NCBI GenBank assembly: GCA_023846275.1
Contig: CM043870.1
Coordinates: forward strand, 2,293,527-2,357,526
Length of the DNA: 64,000 nt
Source of the DNA: Vanilla planifolia
Lineage: Eukaryota > Streptophyta > Magnoliopsida > Asparagales > Orchidaceae
Reading direction: 5' to 3'
Numbering within the stretch: position 1 is the stretch's first letter; each line of letters starts with the position of its first letter. Made by a program: the position numbers and the translations under genes. The notes beneath the pieces are model-generated. The model was not told the origin of the DNA. It worked only from the letters and a program-made list of their open reading frames with translations, and did no database searches. Of this stretch, positions 1 to 12,700 are shown in pieces.

Positions 1-3000
1 AATTATTAAAAATTTAATAGAATTAATTTTTTAATTTAATTAAGGTTTGGCAAACAAATTAACATGAGGTCTTAAAAATGATAGAATTTAACTAAGAAAA
101 GGATTGTGGATTCAAAAATCGATTCCTATTCGCTTGTTAAATCAAGTAGATAATTGAATATGATTTGAGATTAATACAAAATGAAAGTGCTTTTAAAATT
201 AACAAGGTCACATTTTAAAAAAAACTTATTAAAACTTGGTATGCATGTTTTCAATCTTTAGAACTTATTGATTACTCTAAAATGCTTTGAAAATCATTAA
301 TTTATCATCTTTTAAAGTATATTGTTTGTTCATTAGAAATTATATCTAATTCTCATTAAAAAAGTTTATTAGAATACTATTTTAAATATTTAAGACTTGA
401 CTTTTTAAACACAAAGGTGATCTAATAGTTTTTTTTTTCACATGATCTTTATCTTTTTATATTCTTTTCACTTTTTCTTATTTTATCAAACTCTTATTTT
501 CTCTCTCCTTTTTTAGGCCATCTCTCTCTTAATTGAGTCCTTTCAATGTCATTTTTTTTCTTCTTTCACTCACTCACTCTCTCTCTCTCTCTCTCTCTTA
601 TATCTCTTTATCTCCCTTCATTTCTCTCTCTATCCTCATTATCTCTTTTTAATCAATCCCCTTCCATCTTCATAATATTCTCGCTTGATCTCCCTTTTTT
701 TGTTATCCCCTCACTCTAGTTATTCTTTTTTTTTATTGATTTTTTCTTTTCTCATTATGCCTTGTGATCGTTCTCTTTTTTTCTCTTTCTAATTTCTTTC
801 ATTTATCTATGCATACATTGTCATCAGTGGTATTAAAACAAGGTTTTAATTGTGTTTAATGAAAGACTTAGAAGAACCCTTGGTCACTAAAGTTTCTAAA
901 AAAAATCTTAAGATCTTAAAAGTTGTGTATAGCTTTAAGAAAAGGTTGTCTCTAATGTTGGGTAAAGGTTTTAATAGTCATATCACAAGGTAGATATTGT
1001 TATGATTATTGAAATATTTTTTTTGTTTTTTATGGTAGAATTTTCTTAAATTGAAGAACGTTGGATTAAAAATAAAAAAAAAATATGGATGTGATATTTG
1101 TTATAAATTTTTTTATTTAAAAGATTGGTTTTTAATTCATGTGTAAACCTATCATAAATCCAATTAATGATAAATTGATAATTATATCAATATCTCAATT
1201 AATGTTCTCAGAGAATTACTTTAATTTTTTTTAATTACTTTGTGTAATTCTGATTTATTTTGTTATTCATGAAAATTATTTTCTTTTTGTCAGCTCTATA
1301 TCATTATTATAAAAAACTATTTTGTTCATAATCTTTTTATGTTAATATATCATGCATAAAAATTTAAATTTTTTTATTTTGAAAATCAATCTTGTCCATT
1401 ATGTAAACAAACTTTGAAAAAATAATTAAGAATTTTAAGATTGACATGAATAAAATGTCAAAAAGTTATTGTAGCATTTCAAATTTGTCACGTAATTTTT
1501 TTTTATTTAGTTTTATTTGTTTAAGTATTTCTTTTTATTAAATATAGTTTATTTTAAATCCTTGTTTTGCATGCTTTGTTTTCTTTTCAAAACAATGTAA
1601 GTTGAGTTAAATTTTAAAGAAAAGAAAGAAAACATGGTTTTTATTTCAATTAATGAAAACATTAAATTGATATCATGACAGAATATAAGCAAACTCATCA
1701 TTTATATTAACAAATGAATAAACTAACTTTTTAATAAATAAATAGCATAATATGAATAATATCTAATATTTCATTGTCATAATAACACTTGTTACAATCG
1801 AAGTGTTAAGATTTTGATATATTTATTTTAATGTAATATTAAAAGCAGAGTGATTATTTTTATTTTTCAAAAGTTTTTTTCCTCTTTTTTTTTTAATAAT
1901 TAATAAAAATTTATTAAATTAAATAAATAATAAAATTTATAAAATTACAAATTGATGAATTTGTTTATTTTTTAAGGATGTTTATGATTTTTTTTTTGTT
2001 TTTATAGATTTTGATTTGTCATGTGGTTACTAATTTTTGTTAAATCATATAACATATATTCTAAATTTTTAAAAAATAATTATGAAATATTTCATATATT
2101 TGGAATGTTATAGTTACGATATTAGATTTATAAATTCACTAAATAATAAATGTTACGGAGATGATCAGTATGATTTATATAAAAACGTTAAGATTTAGAC
2201 ACTTATATGCAACAATATAGATGAATCTTACTAATTAATTGGGTAATAAATAAGATGGATTAACTTACTATAATGATATGGATAGTTTTCATAATAAAAT
2301 TTTTAAGTTAAAAATTCATGTTATTTTTATCTTACATTTTGATTTTTATCTAATATTTTTTTACAAGTTATTTTATTAATTTCATATTTGAAATATATTA
2401 GAAAGGTTATAATTCACATGATGTTTCACTTATTAAGATATACTTAACTAAATTTATGTAGAGTATGATAAAAATATATTTTGAATAAAATTTTGTAGGA
2501 CATAAAATTTTAGTAATATGATAAAATGTCACAAAATATATTATATTATAAAGATGGTTTGAAAAATTTTAACATGTTTGATTTAAAATTGATTTCACGT
2601 GCACATAGAGATTATAACCATAAAGGCAAATATCTCTAATGCATGATTAATTGTTCTGGATTAATTATTATTATTAGATTATTTTTTATTTTTTTTTCAA
2701 ACTTTACTTCTAGTTAGAATCTTAAGATTTTGTTTCTTTATTTAAATAATTTTGAATATATATTTAAGATTATTTAATTTTTTTTATTTTTCACATGGGT
2801 TACAAGTCTTGTGAAAACCTATATGACATTCTCTCTTCTCATCAATCCCTCTCTTTTTGTTTTCTTTATTCTCTCTTTATTCATTCTTTTGTATTTTACT
2901 TAAGAGTATTTTTTTATTTGAGTCTCTTTCTCAATGAACCTCTTCCCTCTCTATCTCTTTCTTGTTTTTTTCTTCTTTCTTTATCTAATCTTTCAATCTC

Positions 3001-3600
3001 ACCTAATTCTTTTCTTATTAATGTCTCTCTTCTTTCTTACTCTATTCAAGCCCTTCTTTTTCTCACTAGTCACTTTCTCTCTTGTTTAATCTCTTCTTTT
3101 CTTTACCAAATCTCTCTCTCAACCTTTCTCTTGGTTCTCTCATAGAATTGCTCTTTCTCTTGCCACCTTATGCTTATTTTCTATCTAATTCCTCTCTCTT
3201 CTAGAGTACATACATCACCAAATCAATTAAAATAAAATTGTGTATTAATATAAGAAATTATTGCTTATTATAATGCTTGTAATATAAAACAAATGTCTAT
3301 TAAAAAAAAGAGATTTATATGCTATTTATTACATTATAAAAAATGTTTATTGATGCAACTTTCTTTTATAGTATAATACTTTATAATAGTAAACAATAGT
3401 AATAAACAAATCAAAATGACAATAATTTAAATAAAAAAACAAGGAAATTCTTTCATCAAATAGGGTGAGTAAAGTAAATTCGTCTTATCTCTTTGCGGGT
3501 CAAATGGGCACAACTAATGATCCGATAGGTCAAATTGACATATTGGGTTATTGTACTGTTATGACATTTTGACAAAAGTAATGTGGTTTTTTAACAAATA
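1..3600. other. AT-rich intergenic region upstream of the ARF GAP gene
   Basis: I see no supportable gene here. The sequence is strongly AT-rich. Two long polypyrimidine stretches stand out, at about 430-800 and 2790-3200. The second gives an open frame of about 116 codons made almost only of Leu, Ser and Phe, which is a by-product of T/C-rich sequence and not a gene. The last 100 bases or so before the ARF GAP start turn GC-richer and are probably its promoter and 5' leader. Confidence 0.7.
569..600. repeat. (CT)n microsatellite
   Basis: A run of CACT units passes into about ten uninterrupted CT dinucleotides inside a longer pyrimidine-rich stretch. It is a simple-sequence repeat with no coding content. 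Confidence 0.85.
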
Positions 3601-3716
3601 GCGGAGCAGGCGCAGACAAATTGTTCCCCGCAGGGTTGCGAAAACGATTTCGGGTTCTTTCTTTCGTTCTCCTCCGCGCGCTCAGGCCGGCCTCTCTCGA
3701 TTTCGAGGACTACGCC

Positions 3717-6700
3717 ATGGCCTCCGAAGTGCTAACGGATAAGAACTCCATTTTCAAGAAGCTCAGATCCAGGCCCGACAACAAGGTAAATCCATTTCCT
3801 TCCCGCTTCGCCGATTGTAATCGTTGTGTAGGGTCTGGTGCTGTTGTTCTCTGGATCCGTGTGTTCTGACCCCAATTCTCCGCGTCTTTAGATGTGCTTT
3901 GACTGCAATGCAAGGAATCCCACTTGGGCTTCTGTGACGTATGGGATCTTCCTCTGCATCGACTGCTCTGCCGTCCACCGCAGCCTCGGCGTTCACGTTA
4001 GCTTCGTTAGGTTTGGATCTGGCTCCGCTACCGCATTTCTCGTTTTAAATTTTTTTCTGGGGCTTCAACCCGTTGATTTGTGATGCATATGGTGACGTAA
4101 TCTTCCATTTTCTGGTTGTATTGTTTAGATCCAGGTTTTTAACGATTATGGTATTGTTCAAAAAAAATTGCGCCTGATGAAATTTGACAAGCACATTGTG
4201 CATCTATTTTAGGTTTGGAAAGTAATTGGTGCCGATTCTAGTGGAGTTTTCGAATTTGTTATGATCTAGATGGCGTGGAGATTTCTTTTCTGCTCATTTG
4301 CTCGGCTGCTTCATGACAAGATCTCCTTTTGATTGCTAAACATGAATAAAGCTAATCTGCTATTAATAGTAGGGTAGAGTTGAACTGGGAGATTCCTGTT
4401 TTATACATATTATGCTGCTTAGAAGATATATCAAATAAATGTTCTTGTGTTCTACTGCAATATGGATTTAGTTGTTAATTTACACTCAATTTGATTGCCT
4501 TTGAAGATTGATTTTTGAAAAGAACTTGTTAGTTGTAAAAAACACTTATTATGAGCTACCTAACTAAAGAATTAAGTGTTTATTATATAAATTTATCTAG
4601 TTACGTATATGTGTATATTTATATTAGTGTGTGTGTGTTTGTGTGCATGTGTGCGTGCGTGCCTATTTGATGATAATGTAAAATTTGGTTTAGCCATTTA
4701 TAGCCATGGTTCAACAATTGATGGTTAGAATCAAGCAAGTGCTCCCAACACCTTCATCGTTGGGAAGGGCTTTAAGTCACTTTAATGATATTAAAATGGT
4801 AATGAAAAATAAATGTGTGTGTGTGCCTATGTTAAACTTAGTCGATGATAATGTAAAATTTGGCCAAGCCATTTATAACCATGGTTCAAGGATTGATGGT
4901 TAGAATCAAGCAAGTGCACCCAACACCTTCCTCATTTGGAAGGGCTTTAAGTCACTTTAATGATATTGAAATGGTAATGTAAAATAAATGAAGGAAAACA
5001 CTATAAATTCTTGAGAAGGGTGATGTCCCACCCTCATGAAGTGTTATTGGACAACAATAGGCAATCAATACTCTCAAGAAATTGTGGTGAGAGTAAATAT
5101 ATGATACTGCAATGATTACACCCTATAATAGAAATCCCCATGCTTTCTCAACCAGTTCTAACCTCATTGATTCAAATTGCATTTCCTATAGTAGCCTTTG
5201 CAAAACTCAAGCAACATTTACAGAAAGTTAAGTAGCCTTAACGTGTTTAGATATACTATTTTGTTTCAATTGGTGCCTTGGTAGTGTTGTTGCATTTGTT
5301 GTTCTTATTTTCATTGAAAGTTTTGATGGAGAATCATGTCTATCAAATTTCTCCTCCTGAAATATTCTTCTTATGCTTGTTTTAGGTCTCTTTGCTCATG
5401 CCACCAATGTTCTTTTAGTAGACGTGTAGCTTGATAAAAATAAGTATTTTTAAATGCTTGCTAGGTCAACAAATTTGGACTCCTGGAGCACAGAACAGCT
5501 GAAGACAATGATTTTGGGTGGTAATAATCGTGCTCTTGTCTTCTTCAAGCAACATGGATGGACTGATGGTGGAAAAATTGAGGCAAAGTATACATCTAGA
5601 GCTGCAGATTTATATAGGCAGTTGCTTTCAAAGGAAGTTGCCAAAAGTTCTGCTGATGATGCTGTTTTCCCATCCTCCCCCGTTGCATCCCTGTCACCAC
5701 GTGCTGCTGATGGCTTTCCTGATCTGAATTTTGTGGAATCTGAAAATGATGTGAAAACAATTGAAAAGCTTGAAATTTCAGAGGCTCCTCATTCCCCTAA
5801 AGCCACTGGTCATACCCCTATTATCAGCTCTATTAAGAAGCCCATTGGGTCAAAGAGACCTGGGAAGACAGGAGGGGGCCTTGGCGCTAGGAAGCTTACT
5901 ACAAAGGTAATTTTTTTGCAACAAAGTGCTTTAAATTACTAGTTTCTATGAGTATTTTATTTTCAATAAGAGTCTTTTGATGGTCATACTCTATATCAAA
6001 ATTTTTATTGCTTTTCAATAAAAAAGTTGATTTTGTTTGACAGAAGTCTTTTTGCTTTAACAACAAAAATTTGGGAGAAAGGATTTGTTAGTAAGTTTAG
6101 TGCTAATATGTTGCCTGAAAAACTAGGACTCAACACACGAAACGAAGTGAAGTTATCTTGTGTTTTATTATAAAAACAAATTATGATAAATACAATTATT
6201 TTAAAAGAAAGTCGAACAAATGCTTTGCGTCCTAATGTAGCCTAATAACTATTATATGCCCAAGTTTGGGATTGCTACAAAATAATTTTGTAGGATTTTT
6301 TTGGGGGTTTATTTGCCAATACAAGTTTTGGTTTGGACAACTAATAATGGAATCAAATGAACTATATGATTAGTGGTGATAATAAGACATTTGATTAAAT
6401 AATCCACGTTCTTTAAGTGGAGATTTTGCATAAAATCATTGGTAAGGCATGCCACCTTCCCATCTCCAAAAGGTTATTGTTTACTCTCTTTCTCTCATTT
6501 TTGCAAGAACAACATCTCTTTTACAAATCCCCAACCTCCTTTTAGTAATTGAAATTAGTGATATTTTCATTAATTTTGTGCATCATCTTTTCAGACAAGT
6601 GAAAGTTTGTATGATCAGAAACCCGAAGAACCACCTCTAGTTCTAACTTCCTCGATTAGATCCGCCCCTACAGTCGATTCATCTTTTTCTTCTCGTTTTG

Positions 6701-9700
6701 AGTATGTGGAGAATCCATCTGTCGAGAGCAGTTCAGGAGGAACACAAATGATGAATCATGTATCTCCACCAAAATCTTCAAGCTTTTTTGCAGACTTTGG
6801 AATTGACAGTGGATTTCAGAAGAAATCAAGCTCTATTTCATCAAAAGTTCAGGTGCATGTTCGATATTTGTCTTGCATATTTAATATTTTTGAAGTGAAA
6901 TTCTAATTTCAATTTAGTGGTATATTAATGTCTTTTGATTTTTTAACCATTGTATATCTTCATAGAATTCAGAAATTTATATTGTCATAAACTTGAATTG
7001 TCAAACTCCAAGAAATTTTTTGGCTATTACCTCATTTTTTATATGAAGGAAAATAATTCCATCTTATTTTTTAGTGAATTTTTAGCCCTATTGATTTGTA
7101 CAAGGGGCAATGCTTTTTTCTGTCATTTTGATGAGAAATAATTTTATCAGTACCACTAAAGTTGAAATGACCTATATTTTAATTCTTGATTAGCTTGTTA
7201 TTTTTTTCCTTGAATGGGTTTGATGGTGAAGATTTGGAGCCAGGGTTTCTGCTTAGGAATTTTGTCTTTCTTTCTTTACTCTTCTTTTTCTAAAAGTTAT
7301 GATTGGAAAGATAAAAGGCAGTGAAGAAAGGGTAACTCTTTATATGGGATGATGGCATTGGTACTGGAACCATTTCCTTTTACAAACGAATAATATAATG
7401 CTAAATAAATGATAAACTGCATGCTTCTAGTTTCTATTTACACCAACCTTTTTGACTAGTGCTGTTACTACAATTATAATTTGATGTTTTCTAGATCATC
7501 AAAATTATCATTTCTTATGATATCACTTAGCATGTTTGTGAAGAAACTAGCAGGTACTATTGGTTGTGCAAAAAGAGGCAAATGGACATATGAATGACTG
7601 ATGGATAACTGTTTGAAAACGGACCAAGCAATGATTTTCATCAAATTAAACTAAATGATATAATACAAAGTAATTTATAAGGTATTTGTTCCAAATCATA
7701 ATATAAATCTTTGGATTTTACTTAAAACTTATGATGAGAAAAAAATAGAAAGTGATGATTTTCAACAAATTAAAGCAAATGTTATAATATAAAATAATTT
7801 ATAAGATTTTTGGTCCAAATCTAAACATAAACCTTTAGTTTTTACTTAAAACTTATGTATAAATAAGATTGTTTTATAACTTTCAATTTTTGGAGAGGTT
7901 CTTTTTCTGATACCAAAATAATTGAAAAGAGTGTAACAAAAGTAAAGGATTTTAGAGAGAGAAAAAGAAGAAAGCTCACTTCTTTTTTGAGAGTTAAATA
8001 GGGTGATTTGGCTTTCTTGCCAAGTATTCGAGAGAGAAGCAAAAGTTGGCCTACTATTGGGGGTTAGAGATATAAGGAGCATTCATGTTTCCAATAAAAA
8101 ACTTTATTCCTAATCATTAAATGTATTTCTAGTAGAGTATCTTATGTATATACAAAAGAACATGATATTCAAATTCAAAGATTAACGTCGTGCTAATCCT
8201 AATGACTTAATTCTAATCCAAATAATTCTAAAATTCAAATCATTTAATTAATCAAATTAAATTTAAATGATCTAAATAGTTAATTTAAATAAAAAAATTT
8301 ATCTAAATGAATTTAAATACAAATTTAAAATTAAATTTGAATAAATTTATAGTTTTTAAATTACTTTTTTGGACCAATAAAATAAGTATAATGATATTTT
8401 TTCTTTGCATTATTTGGTATTTAAACTAAAATACATATGGATGGTGCATTTAATTGTGATGGAGAAGTGAATATGGATTAGAAGAGCAAGTAAAAGAAGT
8501 GAAGAAGATAATAGATTTTTAGATGGTTTAGATTATCCTTAAACCTATATTTGCCCCCAAGCAACTAGCTTGGGTAAACTAATCCAAATCACTCGATCAC
8601 AGTTGAGTGGAAAAACTTGACACAATTTGGCACATTTCCCTATTCAGTCATAATCCAAAACTACTCAATACTATATAGTTCAAAGAAAGGCCAAGAAACA
8701 TAAAAATCAAAAGAATGAACAGTTGAAGGTACACAATAGCGAACAACATGTACAATTACAAGCACACTTACTATAGATTGAATAATTTAACTAAAAATGA
8801 GTCTAAAAGCTTTGTGATGTAATGTGTGTAGATGATATAGTTTCTTTATCCCTTGAGCACTTGACCAAATTTTATTGGTGTTGCTTTTAAATCTCTCTCA
8901 CAATTTCCTTAAGAGATTTGGCAAAAAAAGACCTTAGCTCATTAACTAATATAATAATGATTTATAGTAGCTAACTCAGATTTCTCTTAAAATATTTCTT
9001 AGTTAGTTCATCAATCTTTTCTTTTTATAGTTTCTATGGTTTTATATAATACTTTGACACTTAAGGATCACATGACTTCCAACGTTTTTCTATAGTTAAA
9101 TTTCTCAAATTCTCGTGACTAGGCTAGTCATTAAACGTTTTTCCCTCCGTAAGTATTACATGATACTCATATATTGTACTAATAATATTTTTTGTTAAAA
9201 TAATAAAGTATTATACCAAATTCTTGAGTTTTCTAAATATATGTTATGCTGATCATCATAGATTAAACGTATTGTCAAGCAAAAATTACTATAACTTACA
9301 AAAATCTCGGGAATGTGCATTACAATTCCTAATTAAGTGTTTTCTTTATATTAAATTAACATACTGCTCAAGGATAACGTACTATATGTTGATTAGAAAT
9401 GAATTTATTTGTTTATGAAATTCTTATTTGTTCTTTTTTGCCCATTGTGCACAACGTACATTAACATATCATACGAAATCCAGTTTTTTTTCTTTAAGTT
9501 TATTGATACCCAAGCTACTAATTGTATGGTAAAATAGAACATAATGTACCTTTACTTAGTCTTGGGTTTCATATTTAATCTTGACACACAATATATCACA
9601 AGGATTTGTTGCCCAGTTTATTAAAATGTTGTACGATAAGTGAAATTGTATAGTATATAAGCTTAAAATGCTAGTTCAACACTAAGGTCGATAATCTTTT

Positions 9701-12700
9701 CTCTTTGTCCTCTCAACGTATACTACTCATACTGTATGGTGTGTGTAACTCGTCATATGATTAGAAAAATTTGAACCATTTTTTCTCTATTTCTCTTAAC
9801 TAAATTGTGAACAATTTTAGTGAATGTTCTTATATAAATTGCACATTTTGTTTATTAAATCAAGTGAATGAAACTCAAAAGCTCTTATACTTATAGGAAT
9901 TTAGCATTTAAGGTTTGTTCTCTTAAATAAAATGTATGTATAGTATTGTGTTAGTTTTTGAATTAGTCAATAATTTTATTTTTCAATCCTTACAGATGTC
10001 CTAATTGTTTTGACCCATTGAGATGTTTTCTTGGACATATCAATCTATAAGATGGATGACTATCTTCTTGTCTTTACATTATTTGACTTGAAGTTTCAAA
10101 GTCTTCATCTATTCACATCAAGATCAATGAAGTACTTTGTTTATCTATCTGGAGACAATCTATAGAATATTAAGTATATATATTAGATCATAAGATAAAC
10201 ACTTAATGGGTTTGTGATTATCAAAATAAATTATTGCTTTTGGAACTCATGAAATTCAACAGATATGAATGTAACTACAAAGCTAATTGACTACTGAATG
10301 ATGGGGGGCTATCTATCGTTGTTGTCAAATGTCGATGCTTTGATGGTGATTTAGGTGATTGGAACAGAGGAAAGAGTGTTATGCAACCCATAGCTTAGAA
10401 AACTTAGCTATAGTAGAAGCCATGTTGTCAAGGCTTTTGATCTATAGCTTAGAACTTCATTTTGATCCAATATAGGAAAGGAACTTACAAACTAGGACCT
10501 TTAGGAATAAGTTGGAAGATGAATGGATTATCAGGTCATGCGTCCATGATCACTATAATGAGGGAAACGAAAATACTCCTTTTTGTTTGACCAAGTTGGG
10601 TTAGAAAGTAACATCATACTTGTATAGGAATGCTAAAATAAAGACATAAATGCTATGAGTTTGCCACTTTTTGTAACTTGAACAAGCACAAACTTGTTTT
10701 ATGTCTATTCTAAGGGATATATATTAGTCATAAATAAACTTTACCATCTATGCTATATTCATAAACCCCTCTCGATCTTTGTTAGATGCCAATGTATACA
10801 ACATAGGTTTTATACTTTATAATTATAAGCTTTGTTATTTTTTGACTTTCATTGATTATCATCCATGAAGCATATACACCAACAAACATCTATCTAATAT
10901 TGTAGTGAAGAAGGGAAAATGGAGAAAATCTTTAACAATGATACAAATATGACAAAGATATCTTTGCTCTTGCACTTTTCGTGAATCCTTGAATAGCAAA
11001 AAGAACATGGAACCTCTATCCATTTTTACGTTTCTTCATTTCATTCCTTCAAAATATCCAAGTTACTTACAAGAACAACTCACGTCTTATTGTATGGGAA
11101 GGGGAAAACCAACCCTTAAGTATTCCCATAATAGATTGCATCCATACAGCATTAGATTCATCTTTTTGCATGACTTATGATAGAATATACACTATGATCC
11201 AAGATTTTCAATTGTATTATAAGAGATTTGTATTTTATGATGAGTAATGTATAGTTCATCTCTTGCATTTAATGCTAATGTATTAAATGAATTTATCATT
11301 ATGCAATATATGTGCATGGACATCCTAACCCTTAGGATGAATATCAAAAAATATTTTGTTCAAAATAGAATAGTCAAGATATTGATACAATGCAATGACT
11401 TCAATTGTTCTCTACATTTCATAGGCAAATGAAGAGTGAAATGAGAACATAAATATTGGATTAGAGCGTAATGGTGTACATCTTTGAACGTAGGTCTTAT
11501 GATATAGGTCAAACTATTTTATAGTTGGATTTTTATGCAATGTATGATAGCCTTTCTTTAGAATGAGCAATGAAGCTAATAAAAGGTTTGGCAATGGTGT
11601 TTCTACAAAAGAATGGTAAAAAAATCATTGAAGAAATATTTTGGAAAAAAATCATTGGTAAACTTGTCTTCTAAATATTAAGCTATATGCCAAATAAAAT
11701 TTGCAAATTCAAAACACATTTTAGGTAGACTAATTAGTGCAAAAAGCCATGTTGTGATCTTTAATTCTTAATAACTCATTCCAAGTCTAAACTAACATAG
11801 AGACCAAGAGCTTGAGGAAAGCATGTCTTTGAACATAATTATTTGTCTAAAATATTATATTAGAGTATAATGGTGTATGTCTTTGAGCATAGGTCTTATG
11901 ATATAGGTCAAACTATTTTATAGTTGGATTTCTATGCAATGTATGATAGCCTTTCTTTAGAATGAACAATGATGCTAATAAAAGGTTTTGCAATGGTGGT
12001 CCTACAAAAGAATGGCAAAAAAATCTTGGAAGAAATATTTTTGGAAAAAACTCATTGGTAAGCAAGTCATCTAAACTTCAAGCTATATGCCAAGTAAAAT
12101 TTGCAAATTCAAAACACTTTGTGGGTAGACTAATTAGAGCAAAAGGCTATGTTGTGATCTTCAATTCTTATTAACTTGTTCAAAGTCTATACTATAAGTG
12201 GAACATAGAGATCAAGAGCTTGAGGAAAGCAGAGCAGCAGATTGTGTGAGTATTATGGGGTTTCATGCTCATGTCTGGATTTGCCAGTAGGCCAGTAGGA
12301 AGTGCTTGAATGCTCGACTGTTGGAAGGAGCAAACATTTTTGTCTTTTGGTACATTTAGGCTAGGAGTACAAAATAGCTTCATGTCCCCCCATTTCCCCT
12401 TGCATAAGGGAAAATTGGAAGATGCAGTAATCTGCACCAACTTATTGTGCATGTAATTGCAATGCTAGGTGTCATGACCCTCAGCCTCTAAGGCACAGCA
12501 AAGGTAACATGCTTTATATTGAGTTTGAAAGTCTTAAAATCCAAGCCATTTGTTCACACTTAACCCAAATTTTGTGTGAAAACACAATACTTGATAAGAG
12601 AAATCCAAGTACCACATGGCTGAAAGCTGGACAGCACTTGTGTGCCTGATCTAGCAAACAATAAGCGTATTTTTTGCAGACATTAAAACACAATGGACAT

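Noticed and set aside
2795-3145. 116-codon open frame rich in Leu, Ser and Phe
   Set aside because: It is translated polypyrimidine tract (TCT/CTT/TTC codons). It has no domain and shows no gene context.
3621-3716. In-frame N-terminal extension of the ARF GAP reading frame
   Set aside because: The frame is open upstream, but the first codon is TTG. The ATG at 3717 matches the family N-terminus exactly.
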